Part shown: one piece after another, positions 27,494-34,508 of the stretch | Position numbering within the stretch: position 1 is the first letter of the stretch | How the letters are laid out: each line of letters starts with the position of its first letter | Origin: VXMT01 sp965204835 | Lineage (GTDB): Bacteria > Chloroflexota > Dehalococcoidia > UBA2979 | Direction: 5' to 3' | DNA length: 64,000 nt | Assembly (NCBI GenBank): GCA_965204835.1 | Contig: OZ242017.1 | Span: 2,480,001 to 2,544,000, forward strand | Program-made: the position numbers and the translations under genes | Notes under the pieces: generated by a model | The model's input: only the letters and a program-made list of their open reading frames with translations | Told to the model about the DNA's origin: nothing | Databases searched by the model: none

Positions 27494-28426
27494 ATGGCGT
27501 TCACCAAGGTCCACCACATCGGCATCCTCGTCGAGGAGCTCGAGGTCGGCCGCCACGTCTACTGCGACGGCTGGGGCCTCGCCGTCAACGAGCACCGCTC
27601 CCCCTGGCCCGACGGCCGCCCCGGCACCGTCGAGGGCACCACCTCCATCGAGATCCCCATCGGCGAGATGTACCTCGAGATCAGCGCGCCCGACGGCGAC
27701 GCCGGGCCCGCCGCCGAGTTCGTCGCGGAGCGCCGCGCCGGCATGTACTGGATCGCCCTCGCCTCCACCGACATCGCCGCCGACGTGGCGATGCTGCGGG
27801 CGAACGGCGTCGCGACCGAGGGCGCGTGGGACGGCGAGGGCGGCGTGTTCCTCGACCCCGCCGACACGCTCGGCCTGCGCATCCGGATCGTCCCCGAGGA
27901 CGGCTACTACACCCACCCCCACTACCTCGGCGCGGGCATCCTCACCGGCATGGGCCACGTCGGCATCGCCGCGCGGTCGATGGACGAGATCCGCGACCTC
28001 TTCGGCACGAAGTTCGGCCTCGCCGAGGACCCCCACGAGGAGCGCGGCCTCGACAACGAGGACTACGAGGACGACGGCGAGGACCGCAACGCCGACGACC
28101 CCGTACACCTCGTCGAGTACCCGCTCGGCGGGTGCGTGATCGAGATCAGCGTCCCGACCACCGATGACAGCGGCACGGCGCGGCTGGTGCAGAACCGCGC
28201 GCCCCTCGGCGCCGTCTACCACCACGTCGCGCCCTACGCGCCCGACGTGCATCGCTCCGCCGAGACCGGCGTGGCCGCCGGGCTCGTGCTCATCGACCCG
28301 GTGCCGCCGCGCGAGGAGGGCCGCGAGGTGCATGTCGCGTGGTTCCACCCGCGGACGTGCGCCGGGACGCTCGTCGAGATCTGGGACCGGCCGCCCGGCG
28401 GCGGCCACATGCTCCAGTACGGGTAA
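27494..28426 (+). CDS. VOC (glyoxalase/dioxygenase) family protein with two domains
   Basis: 310-residue protein with two vicinal-oxygen-chelate domains. The first starts FTKVHHIGILVEELEVGRHVYCDGWGL and the second after about residue 150 (GMGHVGIAARSMDEIRDLFGTKFGL). The opening resembles methylmalonyl-CoA epimerase, but the overall length and metal-ligand spacing do not allow a substrate call. A highly acidic loop (DNEDYEDDGEDRNADD) separates parts of the second domain. ATG 27494 follows GGAGG at 7 bases. It is followed 17 bases later by the carbonic-anhydrase-like gene, suggesting an operon. Confidence 0.75.
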   Translation: MAFTKVHHIGILVEELEVGRHVYCDGWGLAVNEHRSPWPDGRPGTVEGTTSIEIPIGEMYLEISAPDGDAGPAAEFVAERRAGMYWIALASTDIAADVAMLRANGVATEGAWDGEGGVFLDPADTLGLRIRIVPEDGYYTHPHYLGAGILTGMGHVGIAARSMDEIRDLFGTKFGLAEDPHEERGLDNEDYEDDGEDRNADDPVHLVEYPLGGCVIEISVPTTDDSGTARLVQNRAPLGAVYHHVAPYAPDVHRSAETGVAAGLVLIDPVPPREEGREVHVAWFHPRTCAGTLVEIWDRPPGGGHMLQYG

Positions 28427-28443
28427 CAGGAAGGGATCGCCCA

Positions 28444-29034
28444 GTGCTTCGCAGCTTCAACGGCAAGTCGCCGAAGGTGCACCCCACCGCGTTCGTCAGC
28501 GAGGCGGCCTACGTCGTCGGCGACGTCGAGATCGGGCCGTACTCGAGCGTCTGGCCCGGCACGATCATCCGCGGCGACCACCACAAGATCGTCCTCGGTG
28601 CGTACGTGGACATCCAGGACAACTGCGTGGTCCACACCGACAGCGACGCCGTCTACGGCGACTACGTCACGCTCGGCCACCACGTCATCTGCCACGCCAA
28701 GGCCGTCGGCACCAACTCGCTCATCGGCAACGGCGCGGTCGTGAACGGCGAGGTGGTGGTGGGCGAGTACTCGATCGTCGCGGCCGGCTCGCTCGTGCTC
28801 GACAACGCGGAGTTCCCGCCCAACTCGTTCATCGTCGGCTCGCCGGCCGAGGCGCGACGCGAGACGCAGGAGCGCCACCACGAGATGGCGAAGGGCATCG
28901 CGCTGGGTTACGCGCGCAACGGCCAGGATTTCAAGGAGGCGGGCCTCGGCGACGTGCCCGAGGAGTTCCTGATGGAGGACGCCACCACCGACGTCCCACC
29001 CCCACCCGAGCGCACCTCAATGTCCCGCGACTAG
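28444..29034 (+). CDS. gamma-class carbonic-anhydrase-like hexapeptide protein
   Basis: 196-residue left-handed beta-helix protein of the gamma-carbonic-anhydrase/acetyltransferase family. The metal ligands match Cam-type enzymes: His64 (CVVHTD), His79 and His84 (GHHVICH), with Arg43-Asp45 (IRGD) and Gln58-Asp59 also kept. Activity as a zinc or iron carbonic anhydrase is therefore plausible, though many relatives are inactive. GTG 28444 has AGGAAGGG upstream; the longer frame upstream lies inside the VOC gene. The last 40 residues form an acidic/Pro tail. Confidence 0.82.
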   Translation: MLRSFNGKSPKVHPTAFVSEAAYVVGDVEIGPYSSVWPGTIIRGDHHKIVLGAYVDIQDNCVVHTDSDAVYGDYVTLGHHVICHAKAVGTNSLIGNGAVVNGEVVVGEYSIVAAGSLVLDNAEFPPNSFIVGSPAEARRETQERHHEMAKGIALGYARNGQDFKEAGLGDVPEEFLMEDATTDVPPPPERTSMSRD

Positions 29035-29049
29035 GGACGGCCGCGTCCC
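29034..29049 (+). terminator. hairpin after the carbonic-anhydrase-like gene
   Basis: Perfect 6-base stem GGGACG/CGTCCC with loop GCCG, beginning at the stop codon. It is followed by a second GC-rich inverted repeat, with no U-tract. The 180 bases to 29227 contain no convincing gene. Confidence 0.45.
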
Positions 29050-29227
29050 ACGGCCGGCCCGTGCGGGACGGCGAGGGCGGCCGCGACGGGCCGCGACGGG
29101 CACGTTGTTGCTCGACCACGGCAGCCCGACGTCGCCGCGCCACCAGCACACGCGCCTCGGCTCCATCGCTCTCCTCGAGCGCACGTCGTTCCGTCCGCCG
29201 CAGGCGCCGCGGTTGCAGGTGTAGCGG

Positions 29228-31522
29228 CTATGGCTCCGCGTGGTCGAGGTTGTCGTGGGCCACCCAGCCCTCACGCCCGTCCTGCGTTCGTACTCTGATA
29301 GCGAACCAGGAGTAAGCCTCGCCACGATAGAAGTCGACGACCGGGTCGTCGTTGGGCCCCGGCTCGCTCAGGACGACCCGTGTTCCGTTCGGAAGGCAGT
29401 CAAGAACGGAGCTTTCGTCTGACGGCGCGCTGCGGAGGCGAAGACAGTTGGTCGTTCGTGCGACCTGAAAGGCGAAGGTGTCGTCGAACGGGGGGAATTC
29501 GATGGAGGGCTGCGCGAAGAGGTAGAGGCCGCCCCCAGCGGCCCATCCTCCCGCGAACGTCAATCTCAGTTCCTGACCGAATGTGCCCCATGAGGGTGAC
29601 AGATAGTCGTAGTCACCGTACGCGTTACCGTGGCGGAGCACGGCACTATGCCAGCGATCGTGGCCGGCGTCGTAGACTGCGACCGTTCTGCCCCTCTCGT
29701 CCCACCCCTGCACCTCAGCGAAGTAGCGGTCCGTATCGGTTGCCGAGACTATCGTTCCCTCGCGGAACGGCCAGCCCGGGCATCCAGTAGGCGCGCCGGG
29801 GAGCCGATCGACCGCTGGTTCCGGGCGAATCCGCAGCAGCACGGACGCGGCTTGGCCACAGGTTTCGGGGGCTGTTCGCAAGACGAGCCCGTCACCGCTC
29901 GCAAGCCAGTCGGCGTTGTCATCTCGGTGTTGGAGAGACGCGGAGCGTACTCTGAAGAGAGGCTCGCCCGTGGCAGCGTCGGCCACGACCACGGATGGCC
30001 ACGCCTCAACGGCCTCGTAGAACCCGATGTCGTAGCCTCCCTCCTGCCAGGCAATGTGCTGCCCATCAGGAGCGTAGGTGTGCCAGAACGGGGCATGCGG
30101 AGACCAGGATGTGGGCGACGCAATAGTGGAGATTCTCTCCCCGTCCCAGCTGAAGCGGCGCCACTCACGGGGTGCCGCCGAACGCTCGGCTCCTTCGACT
30201 CTCCCGTACTCCACGCCGACGAGAATCTCCTGGCCAGCCCGCGAGGGCGTATGCCACACCCGGTCGGGCACACCCCATTCCCCGTGCGCCTCACCCTCGA
30301 ATAACACCCGTTCCGTAAACGTCTCCAGATCCATCACGAAGACCACCCCCTCCCTGCTGAACAGCAGGTGACCACCGCCGGGCGAGAAGTGTGGGCTCGA
30401 GAGTTGCCGAACCGACGCGATCTCCCGGAACTGTATGTCTGTGATGAGGTCCACTCCGGGCCGCCCAGCATCGCGCATCAGCAGCCGCTGCTCCGAGGCG
30501 GCCAGCACTTCAACGTGATCGGGAAGGCGCCAGATACTGCCGCTCCTCCGGTCCAGCAGTACGCCGGGCCCGCTGCCTCGCGCGGTGAGCCAGCGATTCT
30601 CGGGACCCGACACTGCATAGCGAGGCCAGACATCCTCCAAGCGCGACCAGCGGACATCGGCGCGTTCCTCCCAGTCAGCCAGTCGGTACCCCTCGATCTG
30701 CCCGGTCTGCGGATCCATCAGGAAGATCCCTTCCGACCAATCAATCCGCTCTCCCGACACGAACGTGCGGTGCTCCATGGCGCCGGGTGCGGGTCGAACG
30801 AAATCGCCCAGGGGTACGGACGGTGTCGGCTCAGGAGCTGGCGCGGCCGTCGGCGCTGGGTTTAGGGAGGCATCTGAGGTAGGGCTCGGCGCTGGCGTCG
30901 CGATGGCCGCTGGCGAAGGCTCTGGAATCGGTGTGCGCGTCTCAGTAGGCACGGTGGTGGGTGGAAGCGTCGGCTCGGGGATGGGTGTGGGCGTCTTGGT
31001 CGCGGTCAGCGCACCTGTCGTTACGGCCAGCGTTGGTGCCGGCGTCGGAGCGGCTTCAGGCGTCGTCACGGTCGGCGCGGGCGTCGAGGTGGCCTCGGGC
31101 GTAGCGACGGACGGGGGCGCGATCGCCGGCGGCTCACCGTCGCCACCCACCACGACGAGCACCACGGCCACCGCCACGACGGCAGCGAGCACCGTCACGG
31201 TCACGCCCGCGGCAGCCGCCGTCCCCAGCCCTATCCACACCAACGGTCGCGCGACGTAGGCGAGGGCCGCGGGGACGGCGAACCACGCCGGGAGGCGGCC
31301 TCGACGCTCCTCGGGACGCCAGGCGGCAAGCGCGCGGCGGTTGGGCAGATCGAGCTTCCCCAGCATGTTTGCGATGTGGTACTTCACGGCGTTGGCGCTG
31401 ATGCCGAGCCGCGTGCCGATCTCGGCGTTCGTCCCGCCCTCGCGCAGCGCCTCCAGCACGCGCCACTCGGCCGGCGTCAGCACGTCGGGATGGCGCGGCC
31501 TGCCGCCACGATTGCGCTCCAT
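29228..31522 (-). CDS. membrane-anchored LuxR-type HTH regulator with sensor domain and SH3 (paralogue 1)
   Basis: 764-residue single-chain sensor-regulator. Residues 14-67 are a LuxR/GerE-like HTH (LTPAEWRVLEALREGGTNAEIGTRLGISANAVKYHIANML). Residues 79-126 are hydrophobic, one long or two short membrane segments. Residues 130-240 are a Pro/Thr-rich linker. Residues about 245-685 form a repeated beta-rich domain resembling a WD/TolB-like propeller, and the last 75 residues are a bacterial SH3 domain (CLRLRSAPSDESSVLDCLPNGTRV...GREGWVAHDNL). No receiver domain is present. The HTH half is nearly identical to the gene at 34509-36647, while the sensor half has diverged. Its ATG lies 6 bases after TACGAT, a leaderless layout. 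Confidence 0.85.
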   Translation of the reverse strand: MERNRGGRPRHPDVLTPAEWRVLEALREGGTNAEIGTRLGISANAVKYHIANMLGKLDLPNRRALAAWRPEERRGRLPAWFAVPAALAYVARPLVWIGLGTAAAAGVTVTVLAAVVAVAVVLVVVGGDGEPPAIAPPSVATPEATSTPAPTVTTPEAAPTPAPTLAVTTGALTATKTPTPIPEPTLPPTTVPTETRTPIPEPSPAAIATPAPSPTSDASLNPAPTAAPAPEPTPSVPLGDFVRPAPGAMEHRTFVSGERIDWSEGIFLMDPQTGQIEGYRLADWEERADVRWSRLEDVWPRYAVSGPENRWLTARGSGPGVLLDRRSGSIWRLPDHVEVLAASEQRLLMRDAGRPGVDLITDIQFREIASVRQLSSPHFSPGGGHLLFSREGVVFVMDLETFTERVLFEGEAHGEWGVPDRVWHTPSRAGQEILVGVEYGRVEGAERSAAPREWRRFSWDGERISTIASPTSWSPHAPFWHTYAPDGQHIAWQEGGYDIGFYEAVEAWPSVVVADAATGEPLFRVRSASLQHRDDNADWLASGDGLVLRTAPETCGQAASVLLRIRPEPAVDRLPGAPTGCPGWPFREGTIVSATDTDRYFAEVQGWDERGRTVAVYDAGHDRWHSAVLRHGNAYGDYDYLSPSWGTFGQELRLTFAGGWAAGGGLYLFAQPSIEFPPFDDTFAFQVARTTNCLRLRSAPSDESSVLDCLPNGTRVVLSEPGPNDDPVVDFYRGEAYSWFAIRVRTQDGREGWVAHDNLDHAEP

Positions 31523-31528
31523 GGAACC

Positions 31529-31534
31529 ATCGTA
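31529..31534 (-). promoter_or_regulatory. -10 element of LuxR-type paralogue 1 (leaderless layout)
   Basis: TACGAT on the minus strand, then GGTTCC, then ATG. The same arrangement precedes paralogue 2 and the MFS gene. No Shine-Dalgarno sequence lies between. Confidence 0.5.
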
Positions 31535-31616
31535 GCCCGCGCCCCCGCGAGGTTTCCCTACCCGACTCCACGTCCGGGCGGACGGGCGACGCCCGACGGG
31601 CGCGAGGGCGCCTTGC

Positions 31617-31622
31617 TATCCT
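31617..31622 (+). promoter_or_regulatory. extended -10 of cinA
   Basis: TATCCT preceded by TGC (extended -10). The leader carries a perfect hairpin CCCGGC-CCACT-GCCGGG at 31631-31647 before the ribosome-binding site GAGGGGACG. Confidence 0.45.
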
Positions 31623-31679
31623 CGACACAACCCGGCCCACTGCCGGGTAGCGCGACGGGGCGGCGAGGGGACGAGCGGC

Positions 31680-32909
31680 ATGCGGGCGGAGATCGTCTCG
31701 ATCGGCACCGAGATCCTGCTCGGCGAGATCACCGACACCAACGCCGCCTTCATCGCCTCGCAGCTCCCCGAGTTCGGCATCGACCTGCTCTACGTCACCC
31801 AGGTCGGCGACAACCCCGGCCGCCTCCACGAGGTGCTCGCCCGCGCCCGCGAGCGCTCCGACTACACCTTCGCCACCGGCGGCCTCGGACCCACCGAGGA
31901 CGACGTGACCCGCGAGGCCGTCGCCTCCGTGCTCGGCGAGGAGCTGTACGTCGACGACGAGCAGCGCGCCGTGCTGGAGGAGCGCTTCGCCGAGCGCGGC
32001 CGCACGCTCATCGAGCGCAACATGAAGCAGGCGTGGCTCATCCCCTCGGCGCGCGCCATCGCCAACCCGCGCGGCACCGCGCCCGGCTGGTGGGTGGAGC
32101 GCGACGGGCGCGTGACCGTGCTCATGCCCGGCCCCCCGGCCGAGATGACCCACATGTGGGAGCAGCAGGTCGCCCCGGAGCTGGAGCGCCGCGCCGACGC
32201 CATCCTCATCTCCCACACCATCAAGACGGCCGGCCTCGGCGAGTCGATGGTCGACCAGATGCTGGAGGACCTGCTCAGCACGTCGAACCCCACGATTGGC
32301 CTCTACGCGCGTCGCGACGGCGTCCACGTGCGCATCGCCGCCAAGGCCCCGACGCGCGACGAGGCGTGGGCGCTCATCGACCCGGTCGGCGACCGCGTGC
32401 GCTCGATCCTCGGCGCGCACGTGTGGGGCGAGGACGACGACACGCTCGCCGCCGGCGTCGGTCGCATGCTGCGCAAGCGCGGCATGACGCTGGCGGTGAT
32501 GGAGTCGGCGACGGGCGGCGCGATCGGCAGCGCGATCACGGACGTGGCGGGCTCCTCGGAGTACTTTCGCGGCAGCCTCGTCACCTACGCGACCGAGGCG
32601 AAGCTCGCGCACGGCGTGCCGCCAGAGGTGCCCGCCGCGCACGGCGTGATCTCGCGCGAGACGGCGGAGGCGATGGCGGATGCGGCGCGCATGAGCCTCG
32701 GCGCGGACCTCGGGCTCGGGCTGACGGGCATCGCCGGCTCCGAGCCGGTCGAGGGCCAGCCCCCCGGCACGATGCACCTCGCACTCACGGACGGCGAGGG
32801 CGTGGCGTACGAGACGTGGTCGTACTACCAGGGCCGGGAGGCGGCGAAGCGCCGCGCGACGACGCAGGCGCTGAACATGGTGCGGACGTGGTTGTTGGGG
32901 GAGGGGTAG
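31680..32909 (+). CDS. cinA: CinA-family nicotinamide-nucleotide amidase
   Basis: 409-residue CinA. The N-terminal MoCF domain (IGTEILLGEITDTNAAFIASQLPEFGIDLLYVTQVGDN) acts on ADP-ribose-type nucleotides. The C-terminal PncC domain (MESATGGAIGSAITDVAGSSEYFRGSLVTYATEAKLAHGV, then GLTGIAGSEPVEGQPPGTMHLAL) deamidates nicotinamide mononucleotide. The usual ESCTGG reads ESATGG, keeping the Ser; Tyr and Lys of VTYATEAK are kept. The start has GAGGGGACG upstream. It is divergent from the LuxR-type gene. Confidence 0.93.
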   Translation: MRAEIVSIGTEILLGEITDTNAAFIASQLPEFGIDLLYVTQVGDNPGRLHEVLARARERSDYTFATGGLGPTEDDVTREAVASVLGEELYVDDEQRAVLEERFAERGRTLIERNMKQAWLIPSARAIANPRGTAPGWWVERDGRVTVLMPGPPAEMTHMWEQQVAPELERRADAILISHTIKTAGLGESMVDQMLEDLLSTSNPTIGLYARRDGVHVRIAAKAPTRDEAWALIDPVGDRVRSILGAHVWGEDDDTLAAGVGRMLRKRGMTLAVMESATGGAIGSAITDVAGSSEYFRGSLVTYATEAKLAHGVPPEVPAAHGVISRETAEAMADAARMSLGADLGLGLTGIAGSEPVEGQPPGTMHLALTDGEGVAYETWSYYQGREAAKRRATTQALNMVRTWLLGEG

Positions 32910-32915
32910 CGACCT

Positions 32916-33185
32916 CTACCCGACGGTGACGCCCTCGGCCAACGAGTCGAGCCGCCCGACGAACTCCGCCCAGTCCATGTCGCCCTCGCGGTACTCGGAG
33001 TCCCACAGCTCAAGGCGGCCAAGCAGCGCGGCGACCTCGGACGGCGGCCGCACGGCGACAGACCAGTCGATTGAGGCAAGGAAGTCGGGCAGGCGATACT
33101 CCTCGGGACCGTTCGCAACCGTCTCCCGAATCGCCTCAAGCACGTCGGCCTGCGTCGGCGGCTGGCTAGTCAGGGGAGTTGTCAT
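32916..33185 (-). CDS. small uncharacterised acidic protein
   Basis: 89-residue protein with convincing amphipathic sequence (TQADVLEAIRETVANGPEEYRLPDFLASIDWSVAVRPPSEVAALLGRLELWDSEYREGDMDWAEFVGRLDSLAEG) but no family I recognise. ATG 33185 has no clear ribosome-binding site. A minus-strand open frame ends at 33166 and overlaps it by 20 bases, which would allow translational coupling. It belongs to a 550-base patch of lower GC3 lodged between cinA and the MBL gene. An immunity-type or antitoxin-type role can be imagined, but nothing in the sequence proves it. Confidence 0.5.
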   Translation of the reverse strand: MTTPLTSQPPTQADVLEAIRETVANGPEEYRLPDFLASIDWSVAVRPPSEVAALLGRLELWDSEYREGDMDWAEFVGRLDSLAEGVTVG

Positions 33186-33462
33186 AGAGGTCGTACCGTT
33201 TTCTGAACTCGACGCGCTGTGGGTTGCCAACAGCGTGGAACGCAAGCGCGCGTCGGGCATCCTCACTGAGGACATCGTACACCGCGCGGCGGCGAACAAC
33301 CCACGCTGGATCGGAGGAGAGGCACGGATCATCAAGTTGGTGACAGCCAATGGGCAGCACATTGGCACGCTGCACGAAGTCGTCACTGCCGACGGCGAAG
33401 TCGTGCACAGCCACCCGAAGGACTACACGCGCCACGACTGCTCGCGTGTTCGCAGTGACTGA
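33184..33462 (+). CDS. small uncharacterised protein, start uncertain
   Basis: Frame reading IEVVPFSELDALWVANSVERKRASG...NNPRWIGGEARIIKLVTANGQHIGTLHEVVTADGEVVHSHPKDYTRHDC, with protein-like composition and about three quarters G/C third positions. No ATG/GTG/TTG starts the conserved-looking part. GGGGAG at 33173-33178 is followed 5 bases later by ATA. The first standard start is GTG 33235. On the opposite strand another open frame (33166-33492) covers the same bases, so only one of the two can be the main gene. Function unknown. Confidence 0.35.
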   Translation: MEVVPFSELDALWVANSVERKRASGILTEDIVHRAAANNPRWIGGEARIIKLVTANGQHIGTLHEVVTADGEVVHSHPKDYTRHDCSRVRSD

Positions 33463-34474
33463 CCCGCTCCCCCTCCCCATGGGCGACAACACCCCCTACG
33501 CCCTCCCCCTCGCCGGGGGCGGCGCCATCCTCGTCGACGCGGGGCCCGACATCCCGGACTTCGAGGGCGCTCCGGCCGCCGAGGACGGCTCGCGCGGCGG
33601 GACGTGGGAGCTGCTTGTCGCGCTGCTCGAGGCGGGCGGCATCGCCGCCGGTGACGTGCGCGCCGTGCTCGTCACCCACCACCACCTCGACCACGCCGGG
33701 CTCGCCGCCCGCTGGGCCGCCGAGGGCGCGCGCATCCTCGCCGGGGCCGCCGATGTGCCCGCGCTCGCCGGCGGGCAGGCGTGGTACGACGCCCGGCGCA
33801 CCTCGCGCATCGATGCGCTGATCGAGCACGGCGTCCCGCCTGGGCTGGTCGAGCAGATGTCGTCGCCGGCGCGCAGGCGGCCGCCCGAGTACCGCTGGGA
33901 GCCGTGCCCCCTCGACGCCATCGAGGTGGTCGAGGACGGTGCGGAGTTCGCGCTCGAAGGCGGGGCGTCGTTGCGCGTGCTCGCCGCGCCCGGGCACACG
34001 CCGGGCAACCTCGTCGCGTTCGTCGAGGCGACGGGCGACCTCTTCTCCGGCGACACGCTGCTGCCCGGCACCGTCCCGACGCCCGGCGTGCACTTCGCCG
34101 ACGCCCCCGACGGCGGCGCGGGCGAGCGCCTGCCGTCGCTGCCCGACTTCGTCGCGTCGGTGGCGCGGCTGCGTACGCTCGGCGTGCGTCGCGTGTTGCC
34201 TGGCCACGGCGCGCCCGTCGACGGCGACGAGGCGGAGCGGCTCTTCGTCCGCTTCGAGCGCCATCACCAGCGCCGCCCGGCCCTCGTGCGCGCGCTGCTC
34301 GAGGCGCAGCCCGACACGGCGTTCGGCCTCGTCGGGCGGCTGTTCCCGCACCTCCCCGAGGCGCGCCTCCCCCAGGCCATGACGGAGCTCATCGGCCAGC
34401 TCGACGTGCTCGTGTCGCGCGGCGAGGCCGTCGCGGAGCGGCGGGACGGGTTGCTGGTACACCGCATCGCGTGA
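33446..34474 (+). CDS. metallo-beta-lactamase-fold hydrolase
   Basis: MBL-fold protein of about 342 residues with complete dinuclear metal site: THHHLDHAG, PGHTPGN, SGDTLL and PGHGAP. The C-terminal helical/winged region (RFERHHQRRPALVRALLEAQP... LIGQLDVLVSRGEAVAERRDGLLVHR) resembles LACTB2-type MBL proteins. A roughly 40-residue insert precedes the third motif. Possible starts are GTG 33446, GTG 33455 and ATG 33479; none has a strong ribosome-binding site. The substrate is unknown. Confidence 0.85.
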   Translation: MFAVTDPLPLPMGDNTPYALPLAGGGAILVDAGPDIPDFEGAPAAEDGSRGGTWELLVALLEAGGIAAGDVRAVLVTHHHLDHAGLAARWAAEGARILAGAADVPALAGGQAWYDARRTSRIDALIEHGVPPGLVEQMSSPARRRPPEYRWEPCPLDAIEVVEDGAEFALEGGASLRVLAAPGHTPGNLVAFVEATGDLFSGDTLLPGTVPTPGVHFADAPDGGAGERLPSLPDFVASVARLRTLGVRRVLPGHGAPVDGDEAERLFVRFERHHQRRPALVRALLEAQPDTAFGLVGRLFPHLPEARLPQAMTELIGQLDVLVSRGEAVAERRDGLLVHRIA

Positions 34475-34508
34475 CGGCAGCGCTGGCGCACGGGGATGAG
34501 CGGTGCGC

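Noticed and set aside
31680..31747. LuxR-type regulators as quorum-sensing (LuxI/LuxR) pair
   Set aside because: No autoinducer-binding domain or LuxI-like synthase is present; the sensor is a large linked domain of another kind.
33166..33492. Minus-strand 108-codon frame overlapping the small plus-strand ORF
   Set aside because: Third-position GC is lower than the plus-strand frame, and no start signal is seen. It is kept only as a possible alternative reading of that region.
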